A DNA stretch of 64,000 nucleotides, taken from positions 443,493-507,492 of the forward strand of contig CAXXSE010000004.1 of NCBI GenBank assembly GCA_963664935.2. Reading direction: 5' to 3'. A program made the translations under genes and the position numbers. Of this stretch, positions 47,162 to 56,093 are shown in pieces. Below the pieces are notes generated by a model. The model saw nothing but the letters and a program-made list of their open reading frames with translations. It ran no database searches and was not told the DNA's origin. The stretch is from G963664935 sp963664935. GTDB taxonomy: Bacteria > Pseudomonadota > Gammaproteobacteria > Methylococcales > G963664935. Numbering within the stretch: position 1 is the stretch's first letter; each line of letters begins with the position of its first letter.

Positions 47162-47923
47162 ATGATCAAAATTAAACAAATATGGCTTGTAATGGTGGCT
47201 GCCGCGTGTGTGTCCTGCGCAACGAATAGCACGGATTCCGGGCGCGACTGGATCGGGACAACGGCGGAAATATTAAAAACTTTCGATGGAATGGGCCAAA
47301 ACGCTCAAGGTATCGGTTCGAAAGAAATTGCCGCCGGGCTCAAAGAAGCGTTGCGTGTTGGGACTGGAACCGTTGTCACTCAATTGGGAACGACTAATGG
47401 ATTTAATTCAGACCCGGCGATTCATATTCCTTTGCCGGATGAGTTGAAAAAAGTAAAAGCGCAACTCGACAAATTCGGAATGGGATTTATGCTGGGGGAT
47501 CTTGAAACCCGATTAAATCGGGCGGCTGAATCAGCTACGCCGAAGGCGAAATCGTTGTTTCTGAATGCGATCAGTGAGATGACTTTGGACGATGCCATGG
47601 GAATCTATAATGGCCAGGATGATGTGGCTACCCAATATTTTCGCCAAAAGATGTCAGTGCCACTTGCTAAGGAATTTCGCCCCATCGTCACCAACAGTCT
47701 CAACCAGGTGGCGGCCATAAAATCCTACGATGACGTTATGGAAAAATACCGGGCCTTGCCTTTTGTTCCGGACCTTCATGCTGACTTAGGAGATTTTGTC
47801 ATCGACAAAAGCATGGATGGGATATTTCACTATCTTGCGAAGGAAGAAGCCGCGATTCGCGCAAATCCGGCAAAACGTACGACGGAACTTCTTCGGCGGG
47901 TTTTTGGTTCGAGTATTCCGTGA
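47162..47923 (+). CDS. DUF4197 lipoprotein
   Basis: A protein of 253 residues if the ATG at 47162 is used; an in-frame TTG 15 bp upstream gives a longer reading. The signal peptide MIKIKQIWLVMVAAACVSC ends in a lipobox-like VSC, so it is probably an outer-membrane or periplasmic lipoprotein. The body (GLKEALRVGTGTVVTQLG, then AKSLFLNAISEMTLDDAMGI) fits DUF4197, common in Gammaproteobacteria and of unknown role. A stem-loop terminator follows. Confidence 0.85.
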   Translation: MIKIKQIWLVMVAAACVSCATNSTDSGRDWIGTTAEILKTFDGMGQNAQGIGSKEIAAGLKEALRVGTGTVVTQLGTTNGFNSDPAIHIPLPDELKKVKAQLDKFGMGFMLGDLETRLNRAAESATPKAKSLFLNAISEMTLDDAMGIYNGQDDVATQYFRQKMSVPLAKEFRPIVTNSLNQVAAIKSYDDVMEKYRALPFVPDLHADLGDFVIDKSMDGIFHYLAKEEAAIRANPAKRTTELLRRVFGSSIP

Positions 47924-47952
47924 CACCTAGTTTATTCGATGCATTATGAATG

Positions 47953-47970
47953 GGCGTCACATAAGACGCC
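47953..47970. repeat. Short stem-loop after the DUF4197 gene
   Basis: A GGCGTC / GACGCC stem with an ACATAA loop and no T-run; it may aid mRNA stability. Confidence 0.4.
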
Positions 47971-47999
47971 GTGGAAACAAGGATAGTAGAAAATGGGAA

Positions 48000-48058
48000 C
48001 GGATTTATTTAGGTATATTTGTTTTAAAATAAATCCGCCCCCCTTTTTTTCTTTTTTT
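48000..48058 (+). terminator. Rho-independent terminator of the DUF4197 gene
   Basis: An 11-bp inverted repeat CGGATTTATTT / AAATAAATCCG is followed by C6 and two T7 runs. It is a strong intrinsic terminator shape for rightward transcription. Confidence 0.65.
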
Positions 48059-48105
48059 CAACGAAAAATGGTTCAATCATATTATGAAGGACATCGGCAG
48101 TCTAT

Positions 48106-49507
48106 TCCAATCTATAAATGGCCCTGAAACAGAGGGGTAGAGAATCTACCTGAAGAGGCAAATCAGGCAATACTCCGCTCCTGCTCAAAGATGGTTTTGA
48201 AAAGTTTACGTTTGGCCTCATTCATCTGTTTGACTGCGTCATTGTCGCTGATTGAGAAGGCAATTGCATCCAGCTTTTTAAAGGTGGTCCCCAGTTTGAG
48301 ATATTGGTTTGCATCAGGTAATGATTTGAGCTTCTCGTAGGGTGTCATCATTAACTTGTAGGGATAGCTCTTTTTCACCTTTCCTTTGTTGTCTTCTTTT
48401 GGGACAGGAAAAAAGCAAGGACGATGGAAGTTGATATAGGGGTTGAAATACTCTCTGTGAAATTCATTAAGTTGAGGCGCCCAGTACCCCGGGATATGGT
48501 CGTACCCCAGATGTTTGCGGATGATGGTTCCGTTCTTGGACTCGGCGAGTGCATTGTCGTTGGAATGGCGTGGGCGTGATTTGGTCAGGTCAATATGGAG
48601 CTTTCCGAGCAGTTTTGCCACGGTATGATTGATGTATTCCGAACCGTTATCCGCGTGAAATGCCAGGATGACAAAAGGGAAGATTTCGATCAGCATCTCC
48701 AGGACCGGAATCATGAAACGCTCAGTAATCCGTTCTACGGAGAATATACATTCAAATTGCGTGACTTCATCAACCGCATTGATATGGTAAACCCCTTTGA
48801 TCCCATCCAGGTCGCCCTGATGGACTGTGTCGATCCGTAGAAAGCCTGGTTTACCTTCTGAATTGGGTTTTCGTCGCTCGCCTATCTGAGAGCGTTTTGA
48901 AGCGGTTTTATCAAACTGGCGGCGCTGTCGTTGATAACACGTATAATGACGAAGATTATAGAGATGGGCAACCGAAATCTTTGCTAAGCGCTCATAGCGA
49001 TAATCCTCATAGATCAAAAGCATCCGCTCACAGATCTTCTTGGTGGCTGCACCGCAGAGTGTCCCATGGAGCTTGTCGGTCTCAGCTAACAGCACTGCGT
49101 CCTCAGGGTGGTAGAAGCGTTCAAATCCCGATGCTGTACGCTGTTGGCGCTTGATGTATCCGGTTTTTTTGTATTGCTGTACCAGCCGTTTCACTTGCCG
49201 TGGAGAATAGCCACTCACCTGCTCCAGATAGCGGATGATCAATCCCTTACCGTTCTTGCTGCAAGAGATATAACTGAATTTGACCAATGTACGCCGAATC
49301 CACTGGTAGCGCTCTTCCTTGTTGGTAATTGAAAACGCAACCTCCACAGTTCCTTCGAGAAAGATGCGGACGTCATCCAATGTTTTTATCTTTTTGTCAC
49401 TCATATAGATCACCATAGGTGACCATCATGAGCAGAAATTACTCCTCAGGTACAGGGCCGTTTCACGTTGGAATCACGGCTCCCGTTCAGGGCCATTTCA
49501 TATTGGA
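48106..49507 (-). mobile_element. Insertion sequence with rve (DDE integrase-core) transposase
   Basis: The ends share TCCAAT and AAATGGCCCTGAA in inverted orientation. The right end holds a second copy of the unit (49451-49476) 36 bp inside, a doubled transposase-binding site. It is about 1.4 kb and is inserted at the 5' end of mlaD. No clear target duplication was found. Confidence 0.78.
48163..49416 (-). CDS. Integrase-core (rve) transposase
   Basis: A 417-residue transposase. A helix-turn-helix region (SGYSPRQVKRLVQQYKKTGY) precedes a DDE core with D in LRIDTVHQGD, D in FHADNGSEYIN and E in NALAESKNG. It belongs to the IS3/IS481-like integrase superfamily; the exact family cannot be fixed by eye. 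The natural start is probably the ATG at 49404 (MSDKKIKTLDD). The frame is intact. Confidence 0.88.
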   Translation of the reverse strand: MVIYMSDKKIKTLDDVRIFLEGTVEVAFSITNKEERYQWIRRTLVKFSYISCSKNGKGLIIRYLEQVSGYSPRQVKRLVQQYKKTGYIKRQQRTASGFERFYHPEDAVLLAETDKLHGTLCGAATKKICERMLLIYEDYRYERLAKISVAHLYNLRHYTCYQRQRRQFDKTASKRSQIGERRKPNSEGKPGFLRIDTVHQGDLDGIKGVYHINAVDEVTQFECIFSVERITERFMIPVLEMLIEIFPFVILAFHADNGSEYINHTVAKLLGKLHIDLTKSRPRHSNDNALAESKNGTIIRKHLGYDHIPGYWAPQLNEFHREYFNPYINFHRPCFFPVPKEDNKGKVKKSYPYKLMMTPYEKLKSLPDANQYLKLGTTFKKLDAIAFSISDNDAVKQMNEAKRKLFKTIFEQERSIA

Positions 49508-49965
49508 CAAGACTCGGCCTGGAGTTTAGCGTAGGATTATTTATGATTGCGGGCATTCTCAGTTTGACGTACCTTGCGATCAACTTGGGAGGAGTATCGT
49601 TGAGTGGAGATGAACACTATGTTCTCAGGGCGCGCTTTGCCTCCGCTTCGGGTCTCAAAGAAGGCGCGGATGTTGAGCTTGCCGGTGTTGCCGTGGGTAA
49701 AGTAGTCAGGATCGATTTCGACCCTGAGAATTACGAAGCTGAAATCAGGGTCACGCTTCCTAACAATATCCGATTACAGGATGATGCCATTGCATCAATT
49801 CGCAGCACCGGTATTATTGGGGGGAAATTCCTCAAAATAACACCGGGGGGGTCCGACGATTTGCTAAAGCCAGGTGATGAAATATTGGAAACTGAGTCAT
49901 CGCTAAACTTCGAAGAACTTATTTCAAAATACATTTTTGATAGCCCCGGAAAACCTTCCAATTAA
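49468..49965 (+). CDS. mlaD: MlaD (MCE-domain) with IS-derived N terminus
   Basis: The body is MlaD: LEFSVGLFMIAGILSLTYLAI is the single membrane helix, and the MCE domain follows (LRARFASASGLKEGADVELAGVAVGKV). It ends with GGKFLKITPGGSDDLLKPGD and a short tail. An IS joins within the first codons, so the first 15 or so residues and the TTG start come from IS sequence. The membrane helix and MCE domain survive, so a working protein is possible. MlaD forms the hexameric periplasmic lipid shuttle of the Mla system. The usual upstream mlaF and mlaE are absent; a DUF4197 gene lies there instead. Confidence 0.8.
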   Translation: MESRLPFRAISYWTRLGLEFSVGLFMIAGILSLTYLAINLGGVSLSGDEHYVLRARFASASGLKEGADVELAGVAVGKVVRIDFDPENYEAEIRVTLPNNIRLQDDAIASIRSTGIIGGKFLKITPGGSDDLLKPGDEILETESSLNFEELISKYIFDSPGKPSN

Positions 49966-50122
49966 TGGATAAAGTGGCGTTGTTTTTGGATGAGGGACCT
50001 CCGAGAATGTAACCGTTCGGATTGCCCCTAAAATTCGTCAGTTCAACTCGGAAATGGCGAATTTCAGAGGTGTGCTGAATAATTACTCGGGAATTTCCCA
50101 TCGTTTTAGGAGAACTAAACCT

Positions 50123-50743
50123 ATGTTGATTGTTTCACGGTTAGTGATCGTACCGTTCATTCTTGTAATGCTTTTGTTATTCGCAACGCGTGTTCCGGCC
50201 GCACCCAGTCCGACCGAAAATATTCGAACCGCGACCGATAGAGTTTTATCGGTATTGAACGACAAAAGCTTGAACAAAGAGCAGCGACGCACCGCCCTCC
50301 GTAAAGAAATCAGAAAGATCGTGAATCAACGATTTGATTTCCAAACGATGTCAAAGAGTGTGATGGCGAATCACTGGAGAAAAGCCACCGGTTACGAACG
50401 AAGCCGCTTCGTCGATTTTTTCTCCCAAAATCTCGAAATCACCTATTTCGGCGCTCTCGAATCCTATAGTGCCGAAGAAATAAAATATATCGGTGAAAAA
50501 ATCAAAGGCGATCGGGCCATTGTGAACACGCTCATCGTTTCAGGGACCAAAGAAATTCCAGTGAATTACAAAATGAAATTGAACGTTGACCAATGGTACG
50601 TCTACGATGTCGTCATCGAAAACGTCAGTCTCGTCAGCAACTATCGAAATCTTTATACCGCCATTATAAAAAGTGATGGAATTGGCGGATTATTGGATAA
50701 TCTGGAGGGGCGGTTGGCAAAATATAAGAAGAATCCGCGATAA
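50123..50743 (+). CDS. mlaC: MlaC phospholipid-binding protein
   Basis: A 206-residue exported protein. The signal peptide (IVPFILVMLLLFATRVPAA) follows the ATG at 50123, which has a good ribosome-binding site (TAGGAG); a longer start at 50054 is less likely. The MlaC/Ttg2D family features are QRFDFQTMSKSVMANHW, FFSQNLEITYFGALESY and the C-terminal YDVVIENVSLVSNYRNLY. It ferries phospholipids between the outer and inner membranes with MlaD. It follows mlaD after 157 bp and the frame is intact. Confidence 0.9.
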   Translation: MLIVSRLVIVPFILVMLLLFATRVPAAPSPTENIRTATDRVLSVLNDKSLNKEQRRTALRKEIRKIVNQRFDFQTMSKSVMANHWRKATGYERSRFVDFFSQNLEITYFGALESYSAEEIKYIGEKIKGDRAIVNTLIVSGTKEIPVNYKMKLNVDQWYVYDVVIENVSLVSNYRNLYTAIIKSDGIGGLLDNLEGRLAKYKKNPR

Positions 50744-50925
50744 AATAAAGATATGAAAAATTAATTTGTTATTGGAGATGTCATATGACATAGTGTTCGA
50801 TATGCGCATATAATTATGTCGTATGTATGAATGCCCATTCGCATAGGGGGTATCGCATAAAAAACCGCGATATTTAAATTCGTAGCGTTTTCAAAAATGA
50901 TCAAAACAACTTGATAAGGAGACTA

Positions 50926-52392
50926 ATGATGGTATTTTCACGAAAATTAGCAGTGGTCTTATTAGGGCTGGGCTTAATCCACGGAACAGCCCAGTCGGCT
51001 GGCCCGTAACTTTTCCGCCACCTCCGGGAGAAGGACCCGCACTCCCGGATAACCTAATCGACCAAACTGACATCGAAAATGGGGTATTAAGCCTCAAAGA
51101 AATCCGTAAGGCCGGTGGGATGGTATTTACTACGCCGTTTAACCGCTTCGATGGGATGGGCGATGGTCCTCCGGATGTTTTCGACAGTGGACGGAGCTTT
51201 CCCTTTCGTGGCGATCGCCCAACTCTGCAAACCCCCAATACAACCTGCGCATCAGCGGTTTGGATGCGCAAAGCTGCCAGGAGTGCCATGGGATAGTCAG
51301 CCGTGCGGTAGTGCCCCCTCAACGGGTATCGGGGGTCATGGTGGAATCAATGACAGTCCAATGCCTGGTACAGGACAACTGGATGCCGTGGCTGAAGCTG
51401 GTCTCCCTAAAGGCATTGCGGCCACCACTGGCCGGGTTATCAACCCGCCGTTTATGTTTGGCGCTGTCGGGGTCGAATTGCTGGCGAAGGAAATGACCCG
51501 CGATCTGCAAGCGATCAGAGCGGATGTAGAGAATGAACCCGGCGGAACAGTATTCGACTTGATTACCAAAGGAGTCGAGTTTGGTACCGTTACATCAAAC
51601 GGAGTTGGTAATGCTGCGACGGTTACGACTGACAATGGCCTAGGAATCGACAATGACCTCGTGGTGAAGCCATTCGGACGCAAGGGTGAAAACTTTACCA
51701 TCCGTGACTTCGACCGTGGCGCCATGGCTTTTCATTTTGGGATGCAGGTTGTCGAAGTATTTGGGGCTGGTAACGATGCCGATGGCGACGGTGTCCCCGA
51801 TGAAATCACCATTGGTGAGAATTCGGCGCTGTCAATATTTTTGGCGACTACGCCCAGACCAAAGATGGCAAAACTAAAAGGCGACGCGGTCGCGGGTGAG
51901 GTACTATTCAATACTATAGGTTGCACCGATTGCCATATTCCGGAACTTCTAACCGACAGCAAATTCTTGCCCCAGGCCTTTCCTGATATTGGCGAAGATC
52001 CGGACGCCAATGTATTTATGAATATCGACCTGAGCAAGGAGCCCGCAAAGTTCAAGAAATCCGGCGCTGGTCTAAAAGTACCCTTGTTCGCGGACCTCAA
52101 ACGTCACGATATGGGCGCGGAGCTGGCGGAAACCACCGGTGGAGCATTGGATCTCTTCTTTACCACCGCAAGACTCTGGGGTATCGCCGATTCAGCGCCG
52201 TACCTGCATGACGGCCGCGCCGCGACATTGGCCGAGGCTATTTTGGCCCATGGCGGCGAAGCGGATCAGGATCGTATTAACTTCGAGTTGCTGACCGATC
52301 AGGAAACGATCGAACTATTGGCCTTCCTCAGGTCATTGAGGGTGCCCAAACAAAAAGACGTCGATAAACTTGAAAAGTTGATTAGGGATTAA
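50926..52392 (+). pseudogene. Di-heme oxidoreductase (DUF1111-like), three frameshifts
   Basis: A signal peptide (MVFSRKLAVVLLGLGLIHG) starts at ATG 50926 with a strong AAGGAGA. The frame then breaks near 51000, again near 51240 and again at a C-run near 51313. Reading across frames gives WPVTFPPPPGEGPALPDNL, NLRISGLDAQSCQECHG (haem 1) and then an intact 51320-52392 section. That section has GCTDCH (haem 2), LKRHDMG and SAPYLHDGRAATLAEAILAH, the hallmarks of the DUF1111 di-haem oxidoreductase/putative peroxidase family. It was an exported redox enzyme but cannot be made intact. Confidence 0.85.
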
Positions 52393-52829
52393 GAGAATAA
52401 AAGTAAAGGACAGTAAAAATCCATCCCCCTTTCATAGGGGGATGGACACCAAGGATTGGCGTCTACTGAAAACTACGGAAATCAAACAACCAAGTCTGAT
52501 ATAGAACCGATCTTTAACCGTTACTCACCATCCTCCAAAGAATACAAACGTAAGTAATTTTTACGCTTGCCTGCTTTCCCATAACTTCCGTATTCAAGCA
52601 GATCTATAACGGGTTAACCGGAACATTCTAGCAAGACCCTCATCGTCCACCGAAAACCAATATTTGCAAGAAACTTGAAGCCAAAGCCAAAGTGCTTTGG
52701 TTGCTGATACCGATTAGTGAGAAAATGGCGCAACATTACTTGAAGAAAAGAATTTAAATCGAAAAAAGGATTGATTTAATAATTTGACTTTTTTCATGTT
52801 TACCTGATTTTCCCCCTTGAGCTTTACCA
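52393..52829. other. Intergenic region with hairpins
   Basis: A perfect 10-bp stem CCATCCCCCT / AGGGGGATGG with a 5-base loop lies at 52421-52445, just after the broken oxidoreductase. A CCAAAG / CTTTGG palindrome is at 52687-52700. No gene is supported. The first hairpin may be a terminator or a mobile repeat; no T-run follows. Confidence 0.55.
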
Positions 52830-54278
52830 ATGACAAAAACAAAAACAGTCCACATGACGCCCGAGGAATTCAAAAAACACGGATACGCCGCTATCGATTG
52901 GATAGCGCGTTATATGGAAGACGTCGAACGATACCCCGTACTATCACAGTCCAAACCCGGCGAAATTCGCGACAAGCTTCCCTTGAAACCACCGGAGCGT
53001 GGTGAACCGTTTGAAAATATGCTTACCGATCTGGAAAATCTGATTTTACCAGGAATCACCCATTGGCAATCACCCAATTTTTTCGCCTATTTCCCGGCTA
53101 ACACCTCCGGACCCTCCATATTGGGCGAACTGCTGAGCGCGGGGCTCGGTGTACAGGGTATGTTGTGGGCCACCAGCCCCGCGTGTACGGAGCTGGAATC
53201 CCATGTTCTAGATTGGTTGGTCGATATGCTCGGCCTTCCCGATAAATTCAAAACCACGGGCTCCGGGGGTGGGGTTATTCAGGATTCCGCGTCAAGTGCA
53301 TCTTTGTGCGCTCTTTTGACCGCCCGTGAATGCGCGACCGAGTTTAAAATCAACCAAAATGGCGTGGATCGGCCCCTTATTGCCTACACATCCGAACAAA
53401 CCCATTCCTCGATTGAAAAAGCCACCAAGATCGCGGGAATCGGCCAGAATAATTTGCGCTTGATCAAAGTCGATGATCGATATGCAATGTGCCCCATGGC
53501 TTTGGAGCATGCGATTAAACGCGACCGTGAAGCTGGCTATACGCCTTTTTTCGTGTGTGCGACCGTAGGAACGACCTCGTCGGCCGCGGTCGATCCCGTT
53601 CGCAAAATCGGTGAAATTTGCAGGGCAAACAAGATTTGGCTGCATGTCGATGCGGCACTCGCGGGGAGCGCCGCGCTATGCCCGGAATTTCGTTGGCTGC
53701 ATGACGGGGTGGAGTTCGCGGACAGTTATTGTTTCAACCCACACAAATGGATGTTAACCAACTTCGACTGCGATTGTTTATACGTCGGTGACCGCGCGGC
53801 GCTAACGCAAACATTAGGAATTCTCCCCGAATATTTAAAAAATTCAGCGAGCGATTCCGGCGCTGTTATAGACTACCGTGACTGGCAGATTCCACTGGGA
53901 AGACGGTTTCGAGCCCTAAAACTATGGTTTGTCATACGTTACTACGGGATCGAAGGCATAGGTCAGCATATCCGGCGTCACGTCGAGCTTGCTGGGGAAT
54001 TTGCGAACTGGGTGGAGAAAGACGCCGACTTCACCCTGGGAGCGCCTGTTTCACTCAATCTTGTTTGTTTTCGTCATCGTGCCGGCGATGCTTTCAACCG
54101 GCGATTGATCGGCAGGCTGAACGCATCGGGAAAGCTCTATCTCACCCATACAAAACTGGACAACCAATTTACGTTGCGCATGGCTATCGGTTCGACCCTA
54201 AGCGAATTTCGGCACGTGCAAGCTGCGTGGGAGACGATCCGGCATACGGCGGACGTGGAATTACGGCACGGCGAATAG
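52830..54278 (+). CDS. Aromatic-L-amino-acid decarboxylase (PLP group II)
   Basis: A 482-residue PLP enzyme of the DDC/tryptophan-tyrosine decarboxylase family. The N terminus (TPEEFKKHGYAAIDWIARYM) and LPLKPPERGEPF are typical. The substrate region HWQSPNFFAYFPANTS follows, and Lys306 in NPHKWMLTNFDC binds PLP. It would make amines such as tryptamine, tyramine or dopamine; the substrate cannot be chosen by eye. It is the first gene of a pair with the MtaD-like deaminase 58 bp later. The frame is intact. Confidence 0.92.
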   Translation: MTKTKTVHMTPEEFKKHGYAAIDWIARYMEDVERYPVLSQSKPGEIRDKLPLKPPERGEPFENMLTDLENLILPGITHWQSPNFFAYFPANTSGPSILGELLSAGLGVQGMLWATSPACTELESHVLDWLVDMLGLPDKFKTTGSGGGVIQDSASSASLCALLTARECATEFKINQNGVDRPLIAYTSEQTHSSIEKATKIAGIGQNNLRLIKVDDRYAMCPMALEHAIKRDREAGYTPFFVCATVGTTSSAAVDPVRKIGEICRANKIWLHVDAALAGSAALCPEFRWLHDGVEFADSYCFNPHKWMLTNFDCDCLYVGDRAALTQTLGILPEYLKNSASDSGAVIDYRDWQIPLGRRFRALKLWFVIRYYGIEGIGQHIRRHVELAGEFANWVEKDADFTLGAPVSLNLVCFRHRAGDAFNRRLIGRLNASGKLYLTHTKLDNQFTLRMAIGSTLSEFRHVQAAWETIRHTADVELRHGE

Positions 54279-54336
54279 GATACACAGACATGATGGATTT
54301 CCCCACAAACGCTAATTTTATAAAACCAGAGCAACC

Positions 54337-55647
54337 ATGATTATCGACAGTCTTATAATTGCACGGTGGGTTATTCCGGTTGAACCCGATGGCGCTGTCA
54401 TGGAAAACTACGCGCTGGCTATCGTCGACGGCAGAATCGTCGATCTGCTCCCTCAACACGAGGCCGGATCAAAGTATCGGGCCAAATCCATTGAAAAGTT
54501 TGAGCACCATGCTTTGATCCCGGGCCTTGTCAATGCGCATACCCATTCCGCAATGTCCTATCTACGGGGGATTGCCGACGATCTTCCATTAATGCAGTGG
54601 CTCAACGACCATATCTGGCCACTGGAACAAAAATGGATGAGTGAAAAATTCGTCGCCGATGGGACCGAACTCGCCATTGCTGAAATGCTGCGGGGAGGCA
54701 CCACCTGTTTTAACGATATGTATTTCTTCCCTGAGGTCAGCGCTAGACAAGCGTTGAAAGCCGGGATTCGGGCGACAATAGGTTTGATACTGATTGATTT
54801 TCCCAGTCCTTGGGCGCAAGATCCCACCGAATATATTTCCAAAGGCTTGGAGCTACACGATGAGATGCTCCACGCGCCGCTGATTTCAACAATCTTCGCG
54901 CCTCACGCACCCTATACCGTCTGCGACCAATCGTTTAAAAAAATGCGTACCTTCGCCGATGAACTTGATTTACCGATCCATATTCATCTGCACGAAACCC
55001 AACACGAAATCGACGAGAGCCTGAATCAATATTCGATGCGTCCATTGCAACGGTTACATAAGCTGGGGCTTCTTGGACCTGCTTTACTCGCCGTTCATAT
55101 GGCCCAGTTAAATGATAACGACATCGACATGTTTGCCGAATCCGGAGGCAGTGTCGTCCATTGCCCGGAGTCCAATCTGAAATTAGCCGCCGGTTTCTGC
55201 CCGGTAGCGCGGCTATTGGAATCAGGAATTAACGTTGCCCTGGGCACCGACAGTGCAGCCAGCAACAACGATCTGGACATGCTGGGTGAAATCCGGACCG
55301 CAGCCCTATTGGCAAAAGGAATCGCGAAAGACGCCAGTGTGGTTCCCGCCAAGACGGCGCTGAGGATGGCTACTTTAAATGGCGCAAAAGCACTGGGGCT
55401 GGAACGGGATATCGGCTCGCTGGAAATCGGTAAATTCGCGGATTTGGCTGCTGTCAGGCTCGATACATTGGAAACCCTCCCGCTATTCGATCCGGTTTCG
55501 CAGATTGTCTATTCCGCCAATCGTAATCAGGTCACTGATGTCTGGGTGGCTGGCAAACGGTTGATGAAGTCTAGGAAACTCACCACTTTGGATGTCGAAT
55601 CGATTCTTGAAAAAACTTCGTATTGGGGCGCCAAACTTAAAAAGTGA
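54337..55647 (+). CDS. TRZ/ATZ-family amidohydrolase (MtaD-like deaminase)
   Basis: A 436-residue amidohydrolase. The metal site VNAHTHSAMS is followed by YLRGIADDLPLMQWLNDHIWP, typical of methylthioadenosine/S-adenosylhomocysteine deaminases. It also has IHLHETQHEID, HCPESNLKLA and LGTDSAASNNDLDM. It probably deaminates MTA or SAH to the inosine form. Its position after an aromatic amino acid decarboxylase has no known pathway logic. The frame is intact. Confidence 0.88.
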   Translation: MIIDSLIIARWVIPVEPDGAVMENYALAIVDGRIVDLLPQHEAGSKYRAKSIEKFEHHALIPGLVNAHTHSAMSYLRGIADDLPLMQWLNDHIWPLEQKWMSEKFVADGTELAIAEMLRGGTTCFNDMYFFPEVSARQALKAGIRATIGLILIDFPSPWAQDPTEYISKGLELHDEMLHAPLISTIFAPHAPYTVCDQSFKKMRTFADELDLPIHIHLHETQHEIDESLNQYSMRPLQRLHKLGLLGPALLAVHMAQLNDNDIDMFAESGGSVVHCPESNLKLAAGFCPVARLLESGINVALGTDSAASNNDLDMLGEIRTAALLAKGIAKDASVVPAKTALRMATLNGAKALGLERDIGSLEIGKFADLAAVRLDTLETLPLFDPVSQIVYSANRNQVTDVWVAGKRLMKSRKLTTLDVESILEKTSYWGAKLKK

Positions 55648-55730
55648 CCGTTCACGGTTTTTGAAAGTTGGAAACGTGAGGAACCTCTTGGCGCCACTTA
55701 TGAACTGTAAACCGGTAACTACGAACAGAT
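55647..55730. repeat. Degenerate dispersed-repeat copy
   Basis: It begins ACCGTTCACGGTT directly at the end of the MtaD-like gene and ends with TGAACTGTAAACCGGTAACT at 55701-55720. These are the two halves of the 32-bp repeat family, divergent and separated by a spacer. Confidence 0.5.
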
Positions 55731-55733
55731 ACC

Positions 55734-56026
55734 TTAAGTGAAACTGATTGCCAGGCCTGAGATCGTAAATCCGCCATCATCTCCAGCAATAGTCGAAACG
55801 TTTTGACAAGTCACTTCTACATTAGCTATCGGTGTTTCATCCAATTGCACGACTTGTCCTATAACCGTTGTCAACGGATCGGGGATAACGTTCAGGACCA
55901 CTTCGACATTTGAGTTATTGCCCGCCAAGTCGACGGCCTTGGCTGCTAAACGGAATATAGCGATATTGTCAGGCGCGGTGTTTAATGTGTATCCGACCCC
56001 ATTTATCCTATTGACAACAGCTGGCT
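55734..56026 (-). pseudogene. Remnant of a large surface or adhesin-like protein
   Basis: A reading frame beginning around 56026 encodes INGVGYTLNTAPDNIAIFRL, then AAKAVDLAGNNSNVEVVLNV and TTVIGQVVQLDETPIANVEV. It resembles the Ig-like and carboxypeptidase-regulatory repeats of big extracellular proteins. It has no start, signal or further repeats. It lies directly downstream of the dispersed repeat, probably left from a deletion. Confidence 0.5.
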
Positions 56027-56093
56027 AATGGGTGTCACCTTTTTTCGTTCGGGAAAAATTCTTCAAATCGTACAAAAAGGTGCGGAATGTAGT

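Noticed and set aside
52421..52445. Riboswitch before the decarboxylase
   Set aside because: A single simple hairpin 385 bp upstream without a conserved aptamer; a terminator or repeat is more likely.
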